This document shows positions 26,046 to 35,583 of a stretch of 64,000 bases of DNA, piece by piece (within the stretch, counting starts at the first letter, position 1; every line of letters starts with the position of its first letter). The position numbers and the translations under genes are program-made. The stretch spans positions 868,001 through 932,000 of the forward strand of contig NZ_CP067977.1 of assembly GCF_016656965.1 (NCBI RefSeq), given 5' to 3'. A model generated the notes under the pieces. The model did no database searches. It had not been told where the DNA came from and saw only the letters and a program-made list of their open reading frames with translations. Origin of the DNA: Brevundimonas vitisensis. GTDB lineage: Bacteria; Pseudomonadota; Alphaproteobacteria; Caulobacterales; Caulobacteraceae.

Positions 26046-27326
26046 CTATCCGCTGAACAACCCGACAAGTTCTCGCCCCGCCAGGATCGCGAACAACACC
26101 GCGGCTCCGCCCAGCAGGAGGTTGGACACCCAGCCGCTGCGCCATTCGGGCGGCACCCGGCTGGAGTTCAGCAGCCACAAAAGCGTTCCCGCCAGGAAGG
26201 GCATGAACAGGCTGCCGAGCACGCCATAGGCCACGATCAGGCCGAAGGGGCGGTCCATGAACAGCAGCAGCATGGGCGGGAGGGTCAGCCACAGCACATA
26301 GGCCCGGAACGCCGGGCTGCGGTCGCCTCTGGCCCCTTCGTCCGCAGAGCGTCCGGCCAGATGGGCGGTGAAGTCGGCGAACATCAGGCTGACCCCCTGC
26401 CAGACGCCCAGCAGGCTGGTGAAGGAGGTGGCCCAGAAGCCGATCAGGAACATCACCGATACCAGCTGTCCGAACCGGTCGCGCAGCACCCGGTCCAGGT
26501 CCAGCAGGCCCCGCTCGCCCCCCGCCAGGGCGATGCCGCCCGCGTGCAGCAGCTCAGCCCCCACGATCAACATGGCGACGACGAAAAGGCCGGTGACGCC
26601 ATAGGCGATGCGGTTGTCGATCCGCATCACGCCGATCCAGGCCGGACCTCGCCAGCCCTTGGCATTCAGCCAGTATCCATAGGCGGCCATGGTGATCGTC
26701 CCGCCGACGCCCCCCATCAGCCCCAGGGTATAGAAGACCGATCCCGGCGGCAGGGTAGGCCACATCCCGGTCAAAAGGCGCGGAAGGTCAGGGGTCACGA
26801 TGATGGCCAGACCGACCACGGTCACGAACATCACGCCCACCAGTGCGGTCATCACGGTCTCAAACAGGCGATAATTGCCGAACCAGACCATGCCGAGCCC
26901 TGCAAGGCCGCTGAGGATTCCCCAGGTCTTCAGGTCCAGCAATGGAACCAGGGCCGCCAGCGGCAGGGCCGTGGCCGTCATCGCCGCCGCCCCATAGACG
27001 AAGCCCCAGACAACGACATAGAGGCCGAAATAGACCCCGGCCCAGTTCAACCGTCCGCCCATCAGGGTCGCCCCCGGCAGACTGGACCATCCGTCGAAGA
27101 TGGTGCGCCCGGACGACAGGACCCATCGCCCGACGCCTTCGGCCAAGGCGATCTTTAGAACCGCGCCCAGAACTGCCGCCCACAGCAGAGCATAGCCGAA
27201 CCGCGATCCGGCGATCAGCGTCGCGACCAGGTCACCGGCTCCGACCCCTGTTGCCGCAACCACAATTCCCGGCCCGATCAGGGACAGGCGTTTGGGCGGC
27301 ACGGCATCGGGCCGGGGATCGGTCAA
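26046..27326 (-). CDS. NRAMP-family-like metal ion transporter lacking canonical metal-site motifs
   Basis: The 426-residue membrane protein has about eleven helices. The first helix GPGIVVAATGVGAGDL aligns with NRAMP helix 1, but the metal-binding DPGN is replaced by GAGD. The helix 6 region GGVGGTITMAAYGYWL lacks the MPH motif. It therefore looks like an NRAMP-related branch with a different substrate, not a classic Mn/Fe importer. The start overlaps the stop of the upstream carboxylesterase by four bases, so the two are translated together. Transport of a divalent ion is possible but not assured. Confidence 0.8.
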   Translation of the reverse strand: MTDPRPDAVPPKRLSLIGPGIVVAATGVGAGDLVATLIAGSRFGYALLWAAVLGAVLKIALAEGVGRWVLSSGRTIFDGWSSLPGATLMGGRLNWAGVYFGLYVVVWGFVYGAAAMTATALPLAALVPLLDLKTWGILSGLAGLGMVWFGNYRLFETVMTALVGVMFVTVVGLAIIVTPDLPRLLTGMWPTLPPGSVFYTLGLMGGVGGTITMAAYGYWLNAKGWRGPAWIGVMRIDNRIAYGVTGLFVVAMLIVGAELLHAGGIALAGGERGLLDLDRVLRDRFGQLVSVMFLIGFWATSFTSLLGVWQGVSLMFADFTAHLAGRSADEGARGDRSPAFRAYVLWLTLPPMLLLFMDRPFGLIVAYGVLGSLFMPFLAGTLLWLLNSSRVPPEWRSGWVSNLLLGGAAVLFAILAGRELVGLFSG

Positions 27327-28846
27327 CGCACGCGCTCGTAATAGGCCTGGATCAGGTCCAGACGTTCGGCAAAGGGGATCGGCTTGTCGACCGGTCCGTC
27401 ATTGGTGAACTCCAGCAGCCGATCAGTTGCTTCCCGGAAGTCCGGCCAAGTGGGCCGGCCCACGCCATTGGGATCGCCGGAGCGGGCAAAAGTCGTCCAG
27501 TAGTCGGCCATGGCGGTCGCCGCCCTCTGGTCCCGTTCGCCCATCGGCCAGTTGGTGGTCCACAGATTGTCGAACACATAGGGCCGTTCGGACGCGTGGG
27601 TCGCGCCCTCGTGCTGAGGTTCGGGACTGGGGTCGGGCACGACGTCGAAGCGGTAGAGATAGGTTGGATGCCCGGCCCGCGCGTGCAGCCGGGCAAGGTT
27701 GCGGGCCGGTTCGTTGAAGGCCAGGTCACTGACCACATGGGCATTGTACCCGGCCTCGCCGCCATAGGCGGCATAAAGGGTCTCGCGCTCCTCAAAGGTC
27801 AGGGCGTCGTCGATCTCGCCATAGGGGCTGAGGTCGGTCGGCTTCATCCACCAGAATTCGGCGCTGTTGGTTCCGATCATGAAGGGGACCGGGGCCTGAA
27901 GCCCGGCAGCAAAGGCGGGCTCGACATCCCTGGTGACCACTTGTCCGTCGATGACCAGATTGTCTCCGCCGTAGAAACTGGGCGCAGGCGTCAGCAGGGT
28001 TTCGGCCGGGATCGCCCGCAGCTGGTCCGCCGTCGTCAGGTTCCAGGCATAGTTCAAGCCGCGATCCTGCAATGACGCACCGCCGATGGCGGAGGGCCGG
28101 TCCAGCGGCGTCCCGGTATCGCGTCCCAGGCCGGACTGCACGACCGCGCGATGGAACAGGCCTCTCGCCTTGGGCGAGATCATCAGCCGCGTCACCGCCG
28201 CGCCCCCGGCCGATTCTCCGAATACGGTCACATTGGCCGGATCCCCGCCGAAAGCGCCGATATTGTCCCGCACCCATTCCAGCGAGGCGACGATATCCAT
28301 CATGCCGTAGTTGCCGCCCGGCTCATCCTCGGTCCGCTCGGCCGCCAGGGCCGGGTGGTCGAAAAAGCCCAGCCGTCCCAGCCGGTAATTCACGGTGACC
28401 ACGACCACGCCGCGCCGCGCCAGATTGCGTCCATCGTAAAGGGTCGCGGTTCCCGATCCGTTGTTCATACCTCCGCCATGGATCCACACCATGACCGGCA
28501 GCGGCCCCTCAGCATCAGCGGGTGCCCAGACGTTCAGGGTCAGGCAGTCCTCGCTCATCGGGCCAGGGCCGACACCCGGATCGCCATTGCCGGGGGGCTG
28601 GATGCACAGGGCACCATAGGAACCAGCATCGCGTGGCGTCGCCCAGGCCAGCGGCGGCCGCGGCGCGCGCCATCTGAGCGGCCCGACCGGGGGCTCGGCA
28701 TAGGGTATGCCTTTATAGGCTGCGATGCCGTCCTCGACCCTGCCGACCAGTTCGCCCTGTGCCACGGCGACGATCGGGGGAGCTTCAGGCTCGGGTAAGG
28801 GGGACATCAGAACGGCGACCGTCGACAACAAGTTGGCAATGAACAT
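27323..28846 (-). CDS. Type B carboxylesterase/lipase family protein, secreted
   Basis: The 507-residue alpha/beta hydrolase starts with a hydrophobic signal-like segment, then GIPYAEPPVGPLRWRAP near residues 45-62, a hallmark of the type B carboxylesterase family. The catalytic nucleophile is the serine in FGESAGG near residue 209, and the oxyanion segment is WIHGGG near 120. It hydrolyses carboxylic esters of unknown identity, probably in the periplasm. Its operon partner is the NRAMP-like gene, whose ATG overlaps its stop. The divergent HWE kinase gene shares the 116-base upstream region. Confidence 0.9.
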   Translation of the reverse strand: MFIANLLSTVAVLMSPLPEPEAPPIVAVAQGELVGRVEDGIAAYKGIPYAEPPVGPLRWRAPRPPLAWATPRDAGSYGALCIQPPGNGDPGVGPGPMSEDCLTLNVWAPADAEGPLPVMVWIHGGGMNNGSGTATLYDGRNLARRGVVVVTVNYRLGRLGFFDHPALAAERTEDEPGGNYGMMDIVASLEWVRDNIGAFGGDPANVTVFGESAGGAAVTRLMISPKARGLFHRAVVQSGLGRDTGTPLDRPSAIGGASLQDRGLNYAWNLTTADQLRAIPAETLLTPAPSFYGGDNLVIDGQVVTRDVEPAFAAGLQAPVPFMIGTNSAEFWWMKPTDLSPYGEIDDALTFEERETLYAAYGGEAGYNAHVVSDLAFNEPARNLARLHARAGHPTYLYRFDVVPDPSPEPQHEGATHASERPYVFDNLWTTNWPMGERDQRAATAMADYWTTFARSGDPNGVGRPTWPDFREATDRLLEFTNDGPVDKPIPFAERLDLIQAYYERVR

Positions 28847-28887
28847 GAGGCCAGACTAGGCGATCGTGAGCGCGTTGCACAAATGCT

Positions 28888-28913
28888 GGAACCAAAGTTG
28901 CGCTTTGGCATTG
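28888..28913 (+). promoter_or_regulatory. Possible EcfG-type promoter of the kinase/regulator pair
   Basis: GGAAC (28888-28892), 16 bases, then CATTG resembles the EcfG consensus GGAAC-N16-17-CGTT with one mismatch in the -10. The spacer contains most of a perfect inverted repeat CCAAAG-N5-CTTTGG (28892-28908), which could bind a regulator. The start codon lies about 50 bases downstream. Confidence 0.35.
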
Positions 28914-28962
28914 CGAGACATCGGGCCGTGAGGAGTCACGCGTCCAGCGCGGCGGGGGAATA

Positions 28963-30486
28963 TTGAAAGACCTGGCTAAATCCGGCGCGGTGTCCGCAGA
29001 TCTTGCGACAGCATTTGACGCTTCACCCAATCCCTATGTGCTGTTGACCCCCGATCTCCGCATCGCAGGGATGAATGACGCCTATCTGGAGGTGACCAAC
29101 AGTCGGCGCGAGGACATCATCGATCGCCCGCTGTTTGCCGCTTTCGATTCCGGGCCGGGAGAGGAAGCCCCCGAAAACGTCCGCCAGGTGAAGGCCTCGC
29201 TCGAGAAGGCCCGCGACACGCGCCAGCGCGACCACCTGGCCCTGGTCCGGTTTTCCATCCCGAAGAAGGGGCCGGACGGGAAGGTGAACTTCGAGGACCG
29301 GTACTGGAGCGCCACCCACACGCCGATCCTGGATGCCGAAGGCAAGGTTGCCTATCTGCTGCAGCACACCAACGACATCACCGAACTGGAACGCCTGCGT
29401 CGCCAGCACGGCTTGAACGACTCCGAAACGATCAGCGCGCTGGACGCCATGATCGGCGGCAATGTCATGCGCCGCGCCCAGCTGGTGCAGGAGGATAATC
29501 GACGGCTGGAGACCGAGCGCAATCGCCTGATCGACCTGTTCATGTCTGCGCCCGGCTTTGTCGCCATTCTCAGCGGTCCAGAGCATGTGTTCGATATGCA
29601 CAATGCCGCCTATGGCCATCTGATTGGCCGCGGCAGCGTGGTGGGCAAGCCCATTCGCGAAGCGCTGCCGGACGTCGACGGCCAGGGCTATTACGAACTG
29701 CTGGACAGCGTCTTCGCCACGGGTGAACCGATCGAAGGTCGCGAGGCCCCGGTCAGTTTCCAGACCAGCGCGGACGGCCCGATCCAGGAACGGTTCGTCA
29801 ATTTCGCCTACCAGCCGATCCGTGACGCCGACGGCCAGGTGGCTGGTATCTTCGTTCAGGGCCACGACGTCACCGACAGCGTCCTGGCTGCGCAGCGCCA
29901 GAAGTTGATGATCGACGAACTGAACCACCGGGTGAAGAACACCCTGGCGACGGTTCAGTCCATTGCCATGCAAACCGCCCGCTCGCACAGCAATCCGGCC
30001 TCTTTCGCCGAGACCTTTCAGGCCCGGCTGATGTCCCTGTCGCACACCCATGACCTGCTGACGCGCAGTCATTGGGAAGGGGCCGATCTGAAAGACGTGC
30101 TGAAGCATGAGACCGAGGCCCACGGGTGCCACCGGGTCCTGGCCAACGGCCCGCATCTGGCCCTGCCGCCCGCTGCAGCCCTGTCGCTGGGCATGATCTT
30201 CCACGAACTGGCCACCAATGCCGCCAAGTACGGGGCCCTGTCGACGACCGATGGCAGGGTGATGGTCGACTGGTCCGTGAGCGAGGCGCCCGAGCGGCGG
30301 CTGAACCTGGTCTGGCGCGAGATCGGCGGCCCCGCCGTAAGTCCCCCCGTGCGACGCGGATTCGGCAGTCGACTGATCGAACGCAACGTTCGTCATGATC
30401 TGGCGGGCGAGGTGAAACTGAGCTACGCAGCCGAAGGCTTCGAAGCGGAACTTTCGGTTCCACTGACCAAGGGACAGATAAGTTGA
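28963..30486 (+). CDS. PAS-PAS sensor histidine kinase of the HWE family
   Basis: This soluble 507-residue kinase has two PAS domains (about residues 20-145 and 190-310) joined by a helical linker. A dimerisation segment with the phospho-acceptor histidine in DELNHRVKNTLA near residue 322 follows. The ATPase domain has FHELATNAAKYGALS near 412, the N box of the HWE/HisKA_2 type, and a GFGSRLIER G box. No membrane segment is present, so it senses a cytoplasmic signal, perhaps through a PAS ligand. A TTG start with GGGGGA upstream is used. The response regulator gene overlaps its stop. HWE kinases often feed the alphaproteobacterial general stress response. Confidence 0.9.
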   Translation: MKDLAKSGAVSADLATAFDASPNPYVLLTPDLRIAGMNDAYLEVTNSRREDIIDRPLFAAFDSGPGEEAPENVRQVKASLEKARDTRQRDHLALVRFSIPKKGPDGKVNFEDRYWSATHTPILDAEGKVAYLLQHTNDITELERLRRQHGLNDSETISALDAMIGGNVMRRAQLVQEDNRRLETERNRLIDLFMSAPGFVAILSGPEHVFDMHNAAYGHLIGRGSVVGKPIREALPDVDGQGYYELLDSVFATGEPIEGREAPVSFQTSADGPIQERFVNFAYQPIRDADGQVAGIFVQGHDVTDSVLAAQRQKLMIDELNHRVKNTLATVQSIAMQTARSHSNPASFAETFQARLMSLSHTHDLLTRSHWEGADLKDVLKHETEAHGCHRVLANGPHLALPPAAALSLGMIFHELATNAAKYGALSTTDGRVMVDWSVSEAPERRLNLVWREIGGPAVSPPVRRGFGSRLIERNVRHDLAGEVKLSYAAEGFEAELSVPLTKGQIS

Positions 30487-30860
30487 GCAATGGCCTGAAC
30501 GGTCGCCGGGTACTGGTCGTCGAAGACGAATCCCTGGTCGCCATGCTGCTGGAAACGATTCTCGAAGACATGGGGTGCACACCCGTGGGGCCGGCGTCCA
30601 GCGTCGCCGAGGGTCTGACCATGGCTGCGGACGAGCCTGAGCTGGACGCTGCCCTGCTGGACGTGAATGTCGCTGGCAGCCAGGTCTTCCCGGTGGCGGC
30701 GGCGCTGACGGCGCGCGGCGTGCCCTTCGTCTTTTCGACCGGCTATGGCGAAGGTGGCCTGCCTGACGAATGGCGCGGCCACGCCACGGTGCAGAAGCCC
30801 TTCACCGAAGCGGCCATCCGCCAGGCCCTGATGAAGGCCATGGGCGTGGCCGAAGCCTGA
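30483..30860 (+). CDS. Single-domain response regulator, FAT-GUY-like
   Basis: The 125-residue receiver domain has no output domain. The acidic pocket is EDE near residue 14, and the phospho-acceptor aspartate is in LLDVNVAG near residue 59. The PFVFSTGYG segment near 82-90 resembles the FAT-GUY motif of single-domain regulators that tune the general stress response (SdrG/MrrA type). Lys in VQKPF near 107 is the conserved lysine. Its TTG start overlaps the kinase stop, so the two form a pair. Phosphotransfer to or from the stress regulator PhyR is inference. Confidence 0.85.
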   Translation: MSNGLNGRRVLVVEDESLVAMLLETILEDMGCTPVGPASSVAEGLTMAADEPELDAALLDVNVAGSQVFPVAAALTARGVPFVFSTGYGEGGLPDEWRGHATVQKPFTEAAIRQALMKAMGVAEA

Positions 30861-30967
30861 CCGGCTCGCACGTCTGACACCCTGCGTCACTGTCGCCCGG
30901 CGCGATGATTGACCCCCTGCACGTCCCAAGGCTTAGGTGGGCGATCCCTGAACGATAGCGTGTGCCG

Positions 30968-32497
30968 ATGGCCTATAAATCCCTGCGCGACTTCATCGCC
31001 ATGCTGGAGGCGGAGGGCGAGCTGGTTCGCGTGTCGGAACCGGTGTCCACCGTTCTGGAGATGACCGAGATCCAGACCCGTCTGCTGCGCAATGGCGGGC
31101 CGGCGGTGCTGTTTGAAAAACCGGTCATGCCGGACGGCTCCATCAGCCCCATCCCGGCCCTGGCCAATCTGTTCGGCACGGTGAAGCGGGTCGCCATGGG
31201 CGTGACGCTGGAAGGCCGGACCCGCACCACGGCCGGCGAACTACGTGAGGTCGGCGAGCTGCTGGCCTTTCTCAAGAACCCGATGCCGCCGCGTGGCCTG
31301 CGCGAGGCATTCGACATGCTCCCCCTGGCCAAGACGGTCATGGGAATGCGGCCGAAGGTGGTGAAATCGGCTCCGGTCCAGGACGTCGTGCTGAAGGGTG
31401 AACAGATCGACCTGACGGCCCTGCCTGTTCAGACCTGCTGGCCGGGAGAGCCCGCACCGCTGATCACCTGGGGATTGGTCGTGACCAAGGGCCCGGGCGA
31501 AGACCGCGAGGACGACTTCAACCTGGGCATCTATCGGATGCAGGTGCTGGGCAAGGACAAGGCCATCATGCGCTGGCTGGCCCATCGCGGCGGGGCCCAG
31601 CACTATGCCCGGCACAAGAAGGCCGGCAAGCGCGAGCCCCTCCCCTGTGCCGTCGTTCTGGGAGCCGATCCCGGAACCATCCTGGCCGCCGTCACGCCGG
31701 TACCGGACACCCTGTCGGAATATCAGTTCGCCGGCCTGATGCGCGGGGCCAAGGCCGAACTGGTCCCCTGCAAGACCGTGCCCCTGATGGTCCCGGCCCA
31801 GGCCGAAATCGTATTGGAGGGCCACGTCCTGCTGGACGAGCACGCCGAGGAAGGCCCCTACGGCGACCACACCGGCTATTACAACTCGGTCGAGACCTTC
31901 CCGGTCTTTCAGGTCAGCGCAATCACGATGCGCCGCGACCCCCTCTATCTGACCACCTTTACCGGCCGCCCGCCGGACGAGCCCAGTGTGCTGGGCGAGG
32001 CCCTGAACGAAGTCTTCATCCCCCTGCTGCGCGCCCAGTTCCCCGAGATCGTGGACTTCTGGCTGCCGCCCGAGGGGTGTTCCTATCGCATCGCCGTGGT
32101 GTCGATGAAGAAGGCCTATCCCGGCCATGCCAAGCGCGTGATGCTGGGTATCTGGAGCTATCTGCGCCAGTTCATGTACACCAAATGGATCATCGTGGTG
32201 GACCACGATATCAACGCCCGCGACTGGAAGGACGTGATGTGGGCCATCTCGACCAAGATGGACCCGGCCCGCGACATCACCGTCATCAAAGGCACGCCGA
32301 TCGACTATCTGGACTTCGCCAGCCCGGAGAGCGGCCTGGGCTCCAAGATCGGACTGGATGCCACCGATAAGCTGCCGCCGGAGACGCAACGGGAATGGGG
32401 CGAGGAGATCCGCATGGATGCAGACGTGGTCGATCGCGTCTCTCAGATGTGGGACCGCCTGGGCCTGCCCGGAGACAGCACGCCCATCTGGAAGTAG
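30968..32497 (+). CDS. ubiD: UbiD family decarboxylase
   Basis: The 509-residue protein is a prenylated-FMN-dependent decarboxylase; in ubiquinone synthesis UbiD removes the carboxyl group of 3-polyprenyl-4-hydroxybenzoate. The family core is clear: [17 protein letters not shown] at the N-terminus, [12 protein letters not shown] near residue 295 with the catalytic Glu/Asp region, and [17 protein letters not shown] near 413. The length is close to E. coli UbiD (497). ATG at 30968 is used; a GTG two codons upstream is possible. It stands alone; a ubiX partner gene is not in the window. Confidence 0.92.
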   Translation: MAYKSLRDFIAMLEAEGELVRVSEPVSTVLEMTEIQTRLLRNGGPAVLFEKPVMPDGSISPIPALANLFGTVKRVAMGVTLEGRTRTTAGELREVGELLAFLKNPMPPRGLREAFDMLPLAKTVMGMRPKVVKSAPVQDVVLKGEQIDLTALPVQTCWPGEPAPLITWGLVVTKGPGEDREDDFNLGIYRMQVLGKDKAIMRWLAHRGGAQHYARHKKAGKREPLPCAVVLGADPGTILAAVTPVPDTLSEYQFAGLMRGAKAELVPCKTVPLMVPAQAEIVLEGHVLLDEHAEEGPYGDHTGYYNSVETFPVFQVSAITMRRDPLYLTTFTGRPPDEPSVLGEALNEVFIPLLRAQFPEIVDFWLPPEGCSYRIAVVSMKKAYPGHAKRVMLGIWSYLRQFMYTKWIIVVDHDINARDWKDVMWAISTKMDPARDITVIKGTPIDYLDFASPESGLGSKIGLDATDKLPPETQREWGEEIRMDADVVDRVSQMWDRLGLPGDSTPIWK

Positions 32498-32633
32498 GGG
32501 CTGCCCCGCCCCCCTAGTGGCCGCCGACCGCGCTCCCTCTGCGACCCTGGTTCGCATGGGTCGGATATTCGGGGTGACGGCTGATCGACGGAGCCATAGC
32601 CTGCGTCCGTGAATCGCGTCGGGGAGGGCCACG

Positions 32634-33260
32634 ATGAGCGCGTTCGAATTCTTCTTCAGCTTTTACGGGCTGCTGCTTGGCCTGTCGGTGGCCGAACTGG
32701 TCGGCGGGTTCGCGCGGCTGCTGCATGAGCGCCACCGCGTACAGTTCGGTTGGCTGACACCATTGCTGGCCCTGTTCGTGGCCCTGGATCTGGCGACCTT
32801 CTGGAACCAGGCCTGGATGTTCTTTCGCGGAGCCCCCTTCAACCCGGCGCTGCTGTTGGTCGGCCTGGTTATCGCCGCCACCTTCTACGTGGCGGCCAGC
32901 GTGACCTTTCCTCGCGTCAATGCCGAGGGCGCGGCGACCCGCATCGATCTCGATCAGCATTTCTGGGTCCACCGGCGCCTGGTCTTCGGCTGCGTGCTGG
33001 CGGCCAATGCCATGGTGTGGGTGCTGTTGGGTTTGCTGGCGCTGTGGGACGCCGAGTGGGCCGCCATCTGGTCACCGCGCCTGGCGATCGGGGTCTGCAT
33101 ATTTGCCTTCGGGACGGCGACAGCCGCCTTTGCTCCGTCCCGGAAGGTGGTCGCTGCAGCGCTTCTTGTCGTTCTGGCCTATACGCTTTGGAACATGCTG
33201 CGCGCCGGGACCATGCTGATCGCCTCAGGCGCCTGGTCGCCCGCCTTGGGTGGTGGCTGA
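32634..33260 (+). CDS. Polytopic membrane protein of unknown function
   Basis: The 208-residue protein has six likely membrane helices, starting with an aromatic-rich helix FEFFFSFYGLLLGLSVAEL. A charged segment INDLDQHFWVHRR-like loop lies between helices three and four (RIDLDQHFWVHRR near residues 103-115). I do not recognise a family. The ATG follows GGGGAGGG by about ten bases. It is followed after 37 bases by the M14 peptidase gene on the same strand, but no functional link is evident. Confidence 0.75.
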   Translation: MSAFEFFFSFYGLLLGLSVAELVGGFARLLHERHRVQFGWLTPLLALFVALDLATFWNQAWMFFRGAPFNPALLLVGLVIAATFYVAASVTFPRVNAEGAATRIDLDQHFWVHRRLVFGCVLAANAMVWVLLGLLALWDAEWAAIWSPRLAIGVCIFAFGTATAAFAPSRKVVAAALLVVLAYTLWNMLRAGTMLIASGAWSPALGGG

Positions 33261-33297
33261 GGCTTGCCAGACAGCCCGGATCGGCCGACGAAGACCC

Positions 33298-35127
33298 ATG
33301 CGCCCCCTCCTCTTCTCTGCGGCCCTGGCCGCCCTTGTCAGTAGCGTGAGCCCCGCCATGTCCCAAACCCTGCCCAACACCGCGCCCTGGGACCAGCCCT
33401 TCCTGCCGCCCGCCCCTGATTGGGACGGGGCCAGCCGTGCCCTCCTTCGCGATGCGTCCGACCCCTGGGTGACGGCGTTCGAAGCGGACGCCGAGCATGA
33501 TTTCTCGCCCGACTACGCGGACACGCGGGCCTGGTTCGATCGGCTGGACGCCGCCTCCGACCTGATCCGCATCGAGGTGTTCGGCACCTCGCCCGAGGGA
33601 CGGCCGATCTATGCCGTCGTCGCGTCCAAAGACGGCGAGACCCTTGATCCATCCAAGCCGGTCCTTCTGGCGCAGGCCGGAATCCATCCGGGCGAGATCG
33701 ACGGCAAGGACGCGGGCATGATGCTGCTGCGCGATATCGCCTTCTATGGCCGTGACGACCTGCTGGACGGGGTCAATCTGATCCTGATCCCGATCCTCAG
33801 CGTCGACGGGCATGAACGCGCTTCCGCCTATTCCCGGCCGAACCAGCGCGGTCCGCGCATCCAGGGCTGGCGCAATACTGCCACCAACCAGAACCTCAAC
33901 CGCGACTACATGAAGCTGGATCAGGCCGAGATGCAGGCCGTCCGGGGTCTGGTTCTGAAATATCAGCCCGACCTCTATGTGGACATCCACGTCACCGACG
34001 GCATGGATTACCAGTACGACGTGACCTACGGCTATAACGGCGAGGACGGAGCCTATTCGCGCAGTCCGGCCACAGCCACCTGGCTGGATACGGCCTTCAA
34101 GCCTGTCATGAACGCTGCCCTGGAGGCTCAGGGCCATATTCCGGGTCAGCTGGTCTTCGGGATCGACGACGCCAATCCCCGTGCGGGCCTGTCGGACGGC
34201 GGACTGGGCGAGCGTTTCTCGAATGGCTGGGGCTCGGCGGCCCATGTGCCCACCATTCTGATCGAGAACCACAGCCTGAAGCCGCACGAGCAGCGGGTGC
34301 TGGGCACCTATGTCTTCCTGGAAACCGCCCTCACGCTGCTTGCGACGGAGGGGGCCGGGCTGCGAACTGCCATTGCGGCCGACCGGGCGCTGAGGCCGGA
34401 GCAGATTCCCGCCAACTTCGTCTCCGATCCCACGCCCGTCGAGACCCGTGCGTTCAAGGGTATCCTCTATGAAACCTACGACAGCCCCGCCTCGGGCCGT
34501 CAGGAAATCCGCTGGCTTGGCCAAGCCGATCCCGAACTGTGGCAGATGCCCTTCTATGGCTCGCGGCCCAGCCTGATGCTGGACCGGCCGACCGCCTATT
34601 GGGTGCCCGCGCATCGGGCCGACCTGATCGCGCGGCTTCGCCTCCACGGCATTCAGATGGAGACCTTGGCCGAACCCCGAACCGTTCCGGTCCAGATGCT
34701 GCGCCTGAACGATCCGGTACTGGCGACACGCACCAACGAAGCGCACGTTGCCGTCACCGTAACCTCGGTCACACCGGTGGAACGCGACTGGACCTGGCCG
34801 GCCGGATCGGTGCGTATTCCGACGGATCAGCCTCTGGGGGACGTCGTGGTGCTGCTGCTGGAGCCGCAGTCCAGCGAGAGCTTCTTTGCCTGGGGCATGA
34901 TCACCGAAGTGCTCAATCGGGTGGAATACATCGAGGGCTATGCCATCGCCCCGCTCGCCGAGGCCATGCTGGCGGCCGATCCTGCGCTGAAGGCCGAGTT
35001 CGAGGCCCGCTTGGCCGCCGATCCCGCTTTTGCTGCCAATGGTGACGCTCGCCTGCAATGGTTCTATGAAAGGACGCCGTTCGCCGATGATCGGTATCGG
35101 CTCTATCCGATCGCGCGAGAGAACTGA
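33298..35127 (+). CDS. M14 family zinc metallopeptidase, secreted
   Basis: The 609-residue protein has a signal peptide (residues 1-22, ending SPAMSQ). An M14 carboxypeptidase domain follows, with zinc ligands in AGIHPGEIDGKDAG near residues 128-141 (HxxE) and the third histidine in DIHVTDG near 229. The C-terminal 250 residues form an additional domain seen in this subgroup. It probably trims peptides in the periplasm. The start at 33298 is preferred because the signal peptide begins there; an upstream frame from 33250 overlaps the previous gene. The MAPEG gene follows after eight bases. Confidence 0.88.
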   Translation: MRPLLFSAALAALVSSVSPAMSQTLPNTAPWDQPFLPPAPDWDGASRALLRDASDPWVTAFEADAEHDFSPDYADTRAWFDRLDAASDLIRIEVFGTSPEGRPIYAVVASKDGETLDPSKPVLLAQAGIHPGEIDGKDAGMMLLRDIAFYGRDDLLDGVNLILIPILSVDGHERASAYSRPNQRGPRIQGWRNTATNQNLNRDYMKLDQAEMQAVRGLVLKYQPDLYVDIHVTDGMDYQYDVTYGYNGEDGAYSRSPATATWLDTAFKPVMNAALEAQGHIPGQLVFGIDDANPRAGLSDGGLGERFSNGWGSAAHVPTILIENHSLKPHEQRVLGTYVFLETALTLLATEGAGLRTAIAADRALRPEQIPANFVSDPTPVETRAFKGILYETYDSPASGRQEIRWLGQADPELWQMPFYGSRPSLMLDRPTAYWVPAHRADLIARLRLHGIQMETLAEPRTVPVQMLRLNDPVLATRTNEAHVAVTVTSVTPVERDWTWPAGSVRIPTDQPLGDVVVLLLEPQSSESFFAWGMITEVLNRVEYIEGYAIAPLAEAMLAADPALKAEFEARLAADPAFAANGDARLQWFYERTPFADDRYRLYPIAREN

Positions 35128-35135
35128 GGGTGGAC

Positions 35136-35534
35136 ATGCCCGATATGACAGCCGCTCAGGCCGCCTCCCTCTGGAGCGGTTTGCTGGTTCTGCTGCTGGT
35201 GCTGCTGTCTGTTCGCGTCGTGATGGCCCGACGATCGCATCGGGTCCTGCTCGGAGACGGGGGCGTGGCTCAGGTGACATTGGCCGGGCGGGTCTTTGGC
35301 AATGCAGCGGAATACATTCCCGCCGGCATCGCAGCCCTGGCCCTGCTGGCACTGCTCGGCATGCCAGCCATGGCCATTCACATCATCGGCGGCCTGTTGC
35401 TGGCCGGTCGCGTGGTCCATGCCGTCAGCCTGAGCGACAAACGCCCGACGGCTGGGCGGGTCGCTGGCATGGCAATGACCTTCCTGGCCCTGATCGGGGC
35501 AGGATCGATGCTGGTGGTGCACGCCTTCGTCTGA
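35136..35534 (+). CDS. MAPEG family membrane protein
   Basis: The 132-residue protein has four membrane helices and the MAPEG pattern: a first helix followed by Arg-rich VRVVMARRSHR, then GRVFGNAAEYIPAGI near residue 50 with the conserved Asn-Glu pair, and a third helix ending GRVVHA. Family members are glutathione- or eicosanoid-handling enzymes in eukaryotes; the bacterial role is unknown. ATG at 35136 follows GAGGG; a GTG at 35130 is possible. It follows the M14 peptidase gene closely. Confidence 0.88.
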   Translation: MPDMTAAQAASLWSGLLVLLLVLLSVRVVMARRSHRVLLGDGGVAQVTLAGRVFGNAAEYIPAGIAALALLALLGMPAMAIHIIGGLLLAGRVVHAVSLSDKRPTAGRVAGMAMTFLALIGAGSMLVVHAFV

Positions 35535-35583
35535 GCAGGCCGCGCGCGGTTGCAGCATGGCCCCGGTCCCGCCATATCGGGGC

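Noticed and set aside
32917..35352. 811-codon minus-strand frame
   Set aside because: It is antisense to the M14 peptidase and flanking genes, which have clear signals and motifs on the plus strand.
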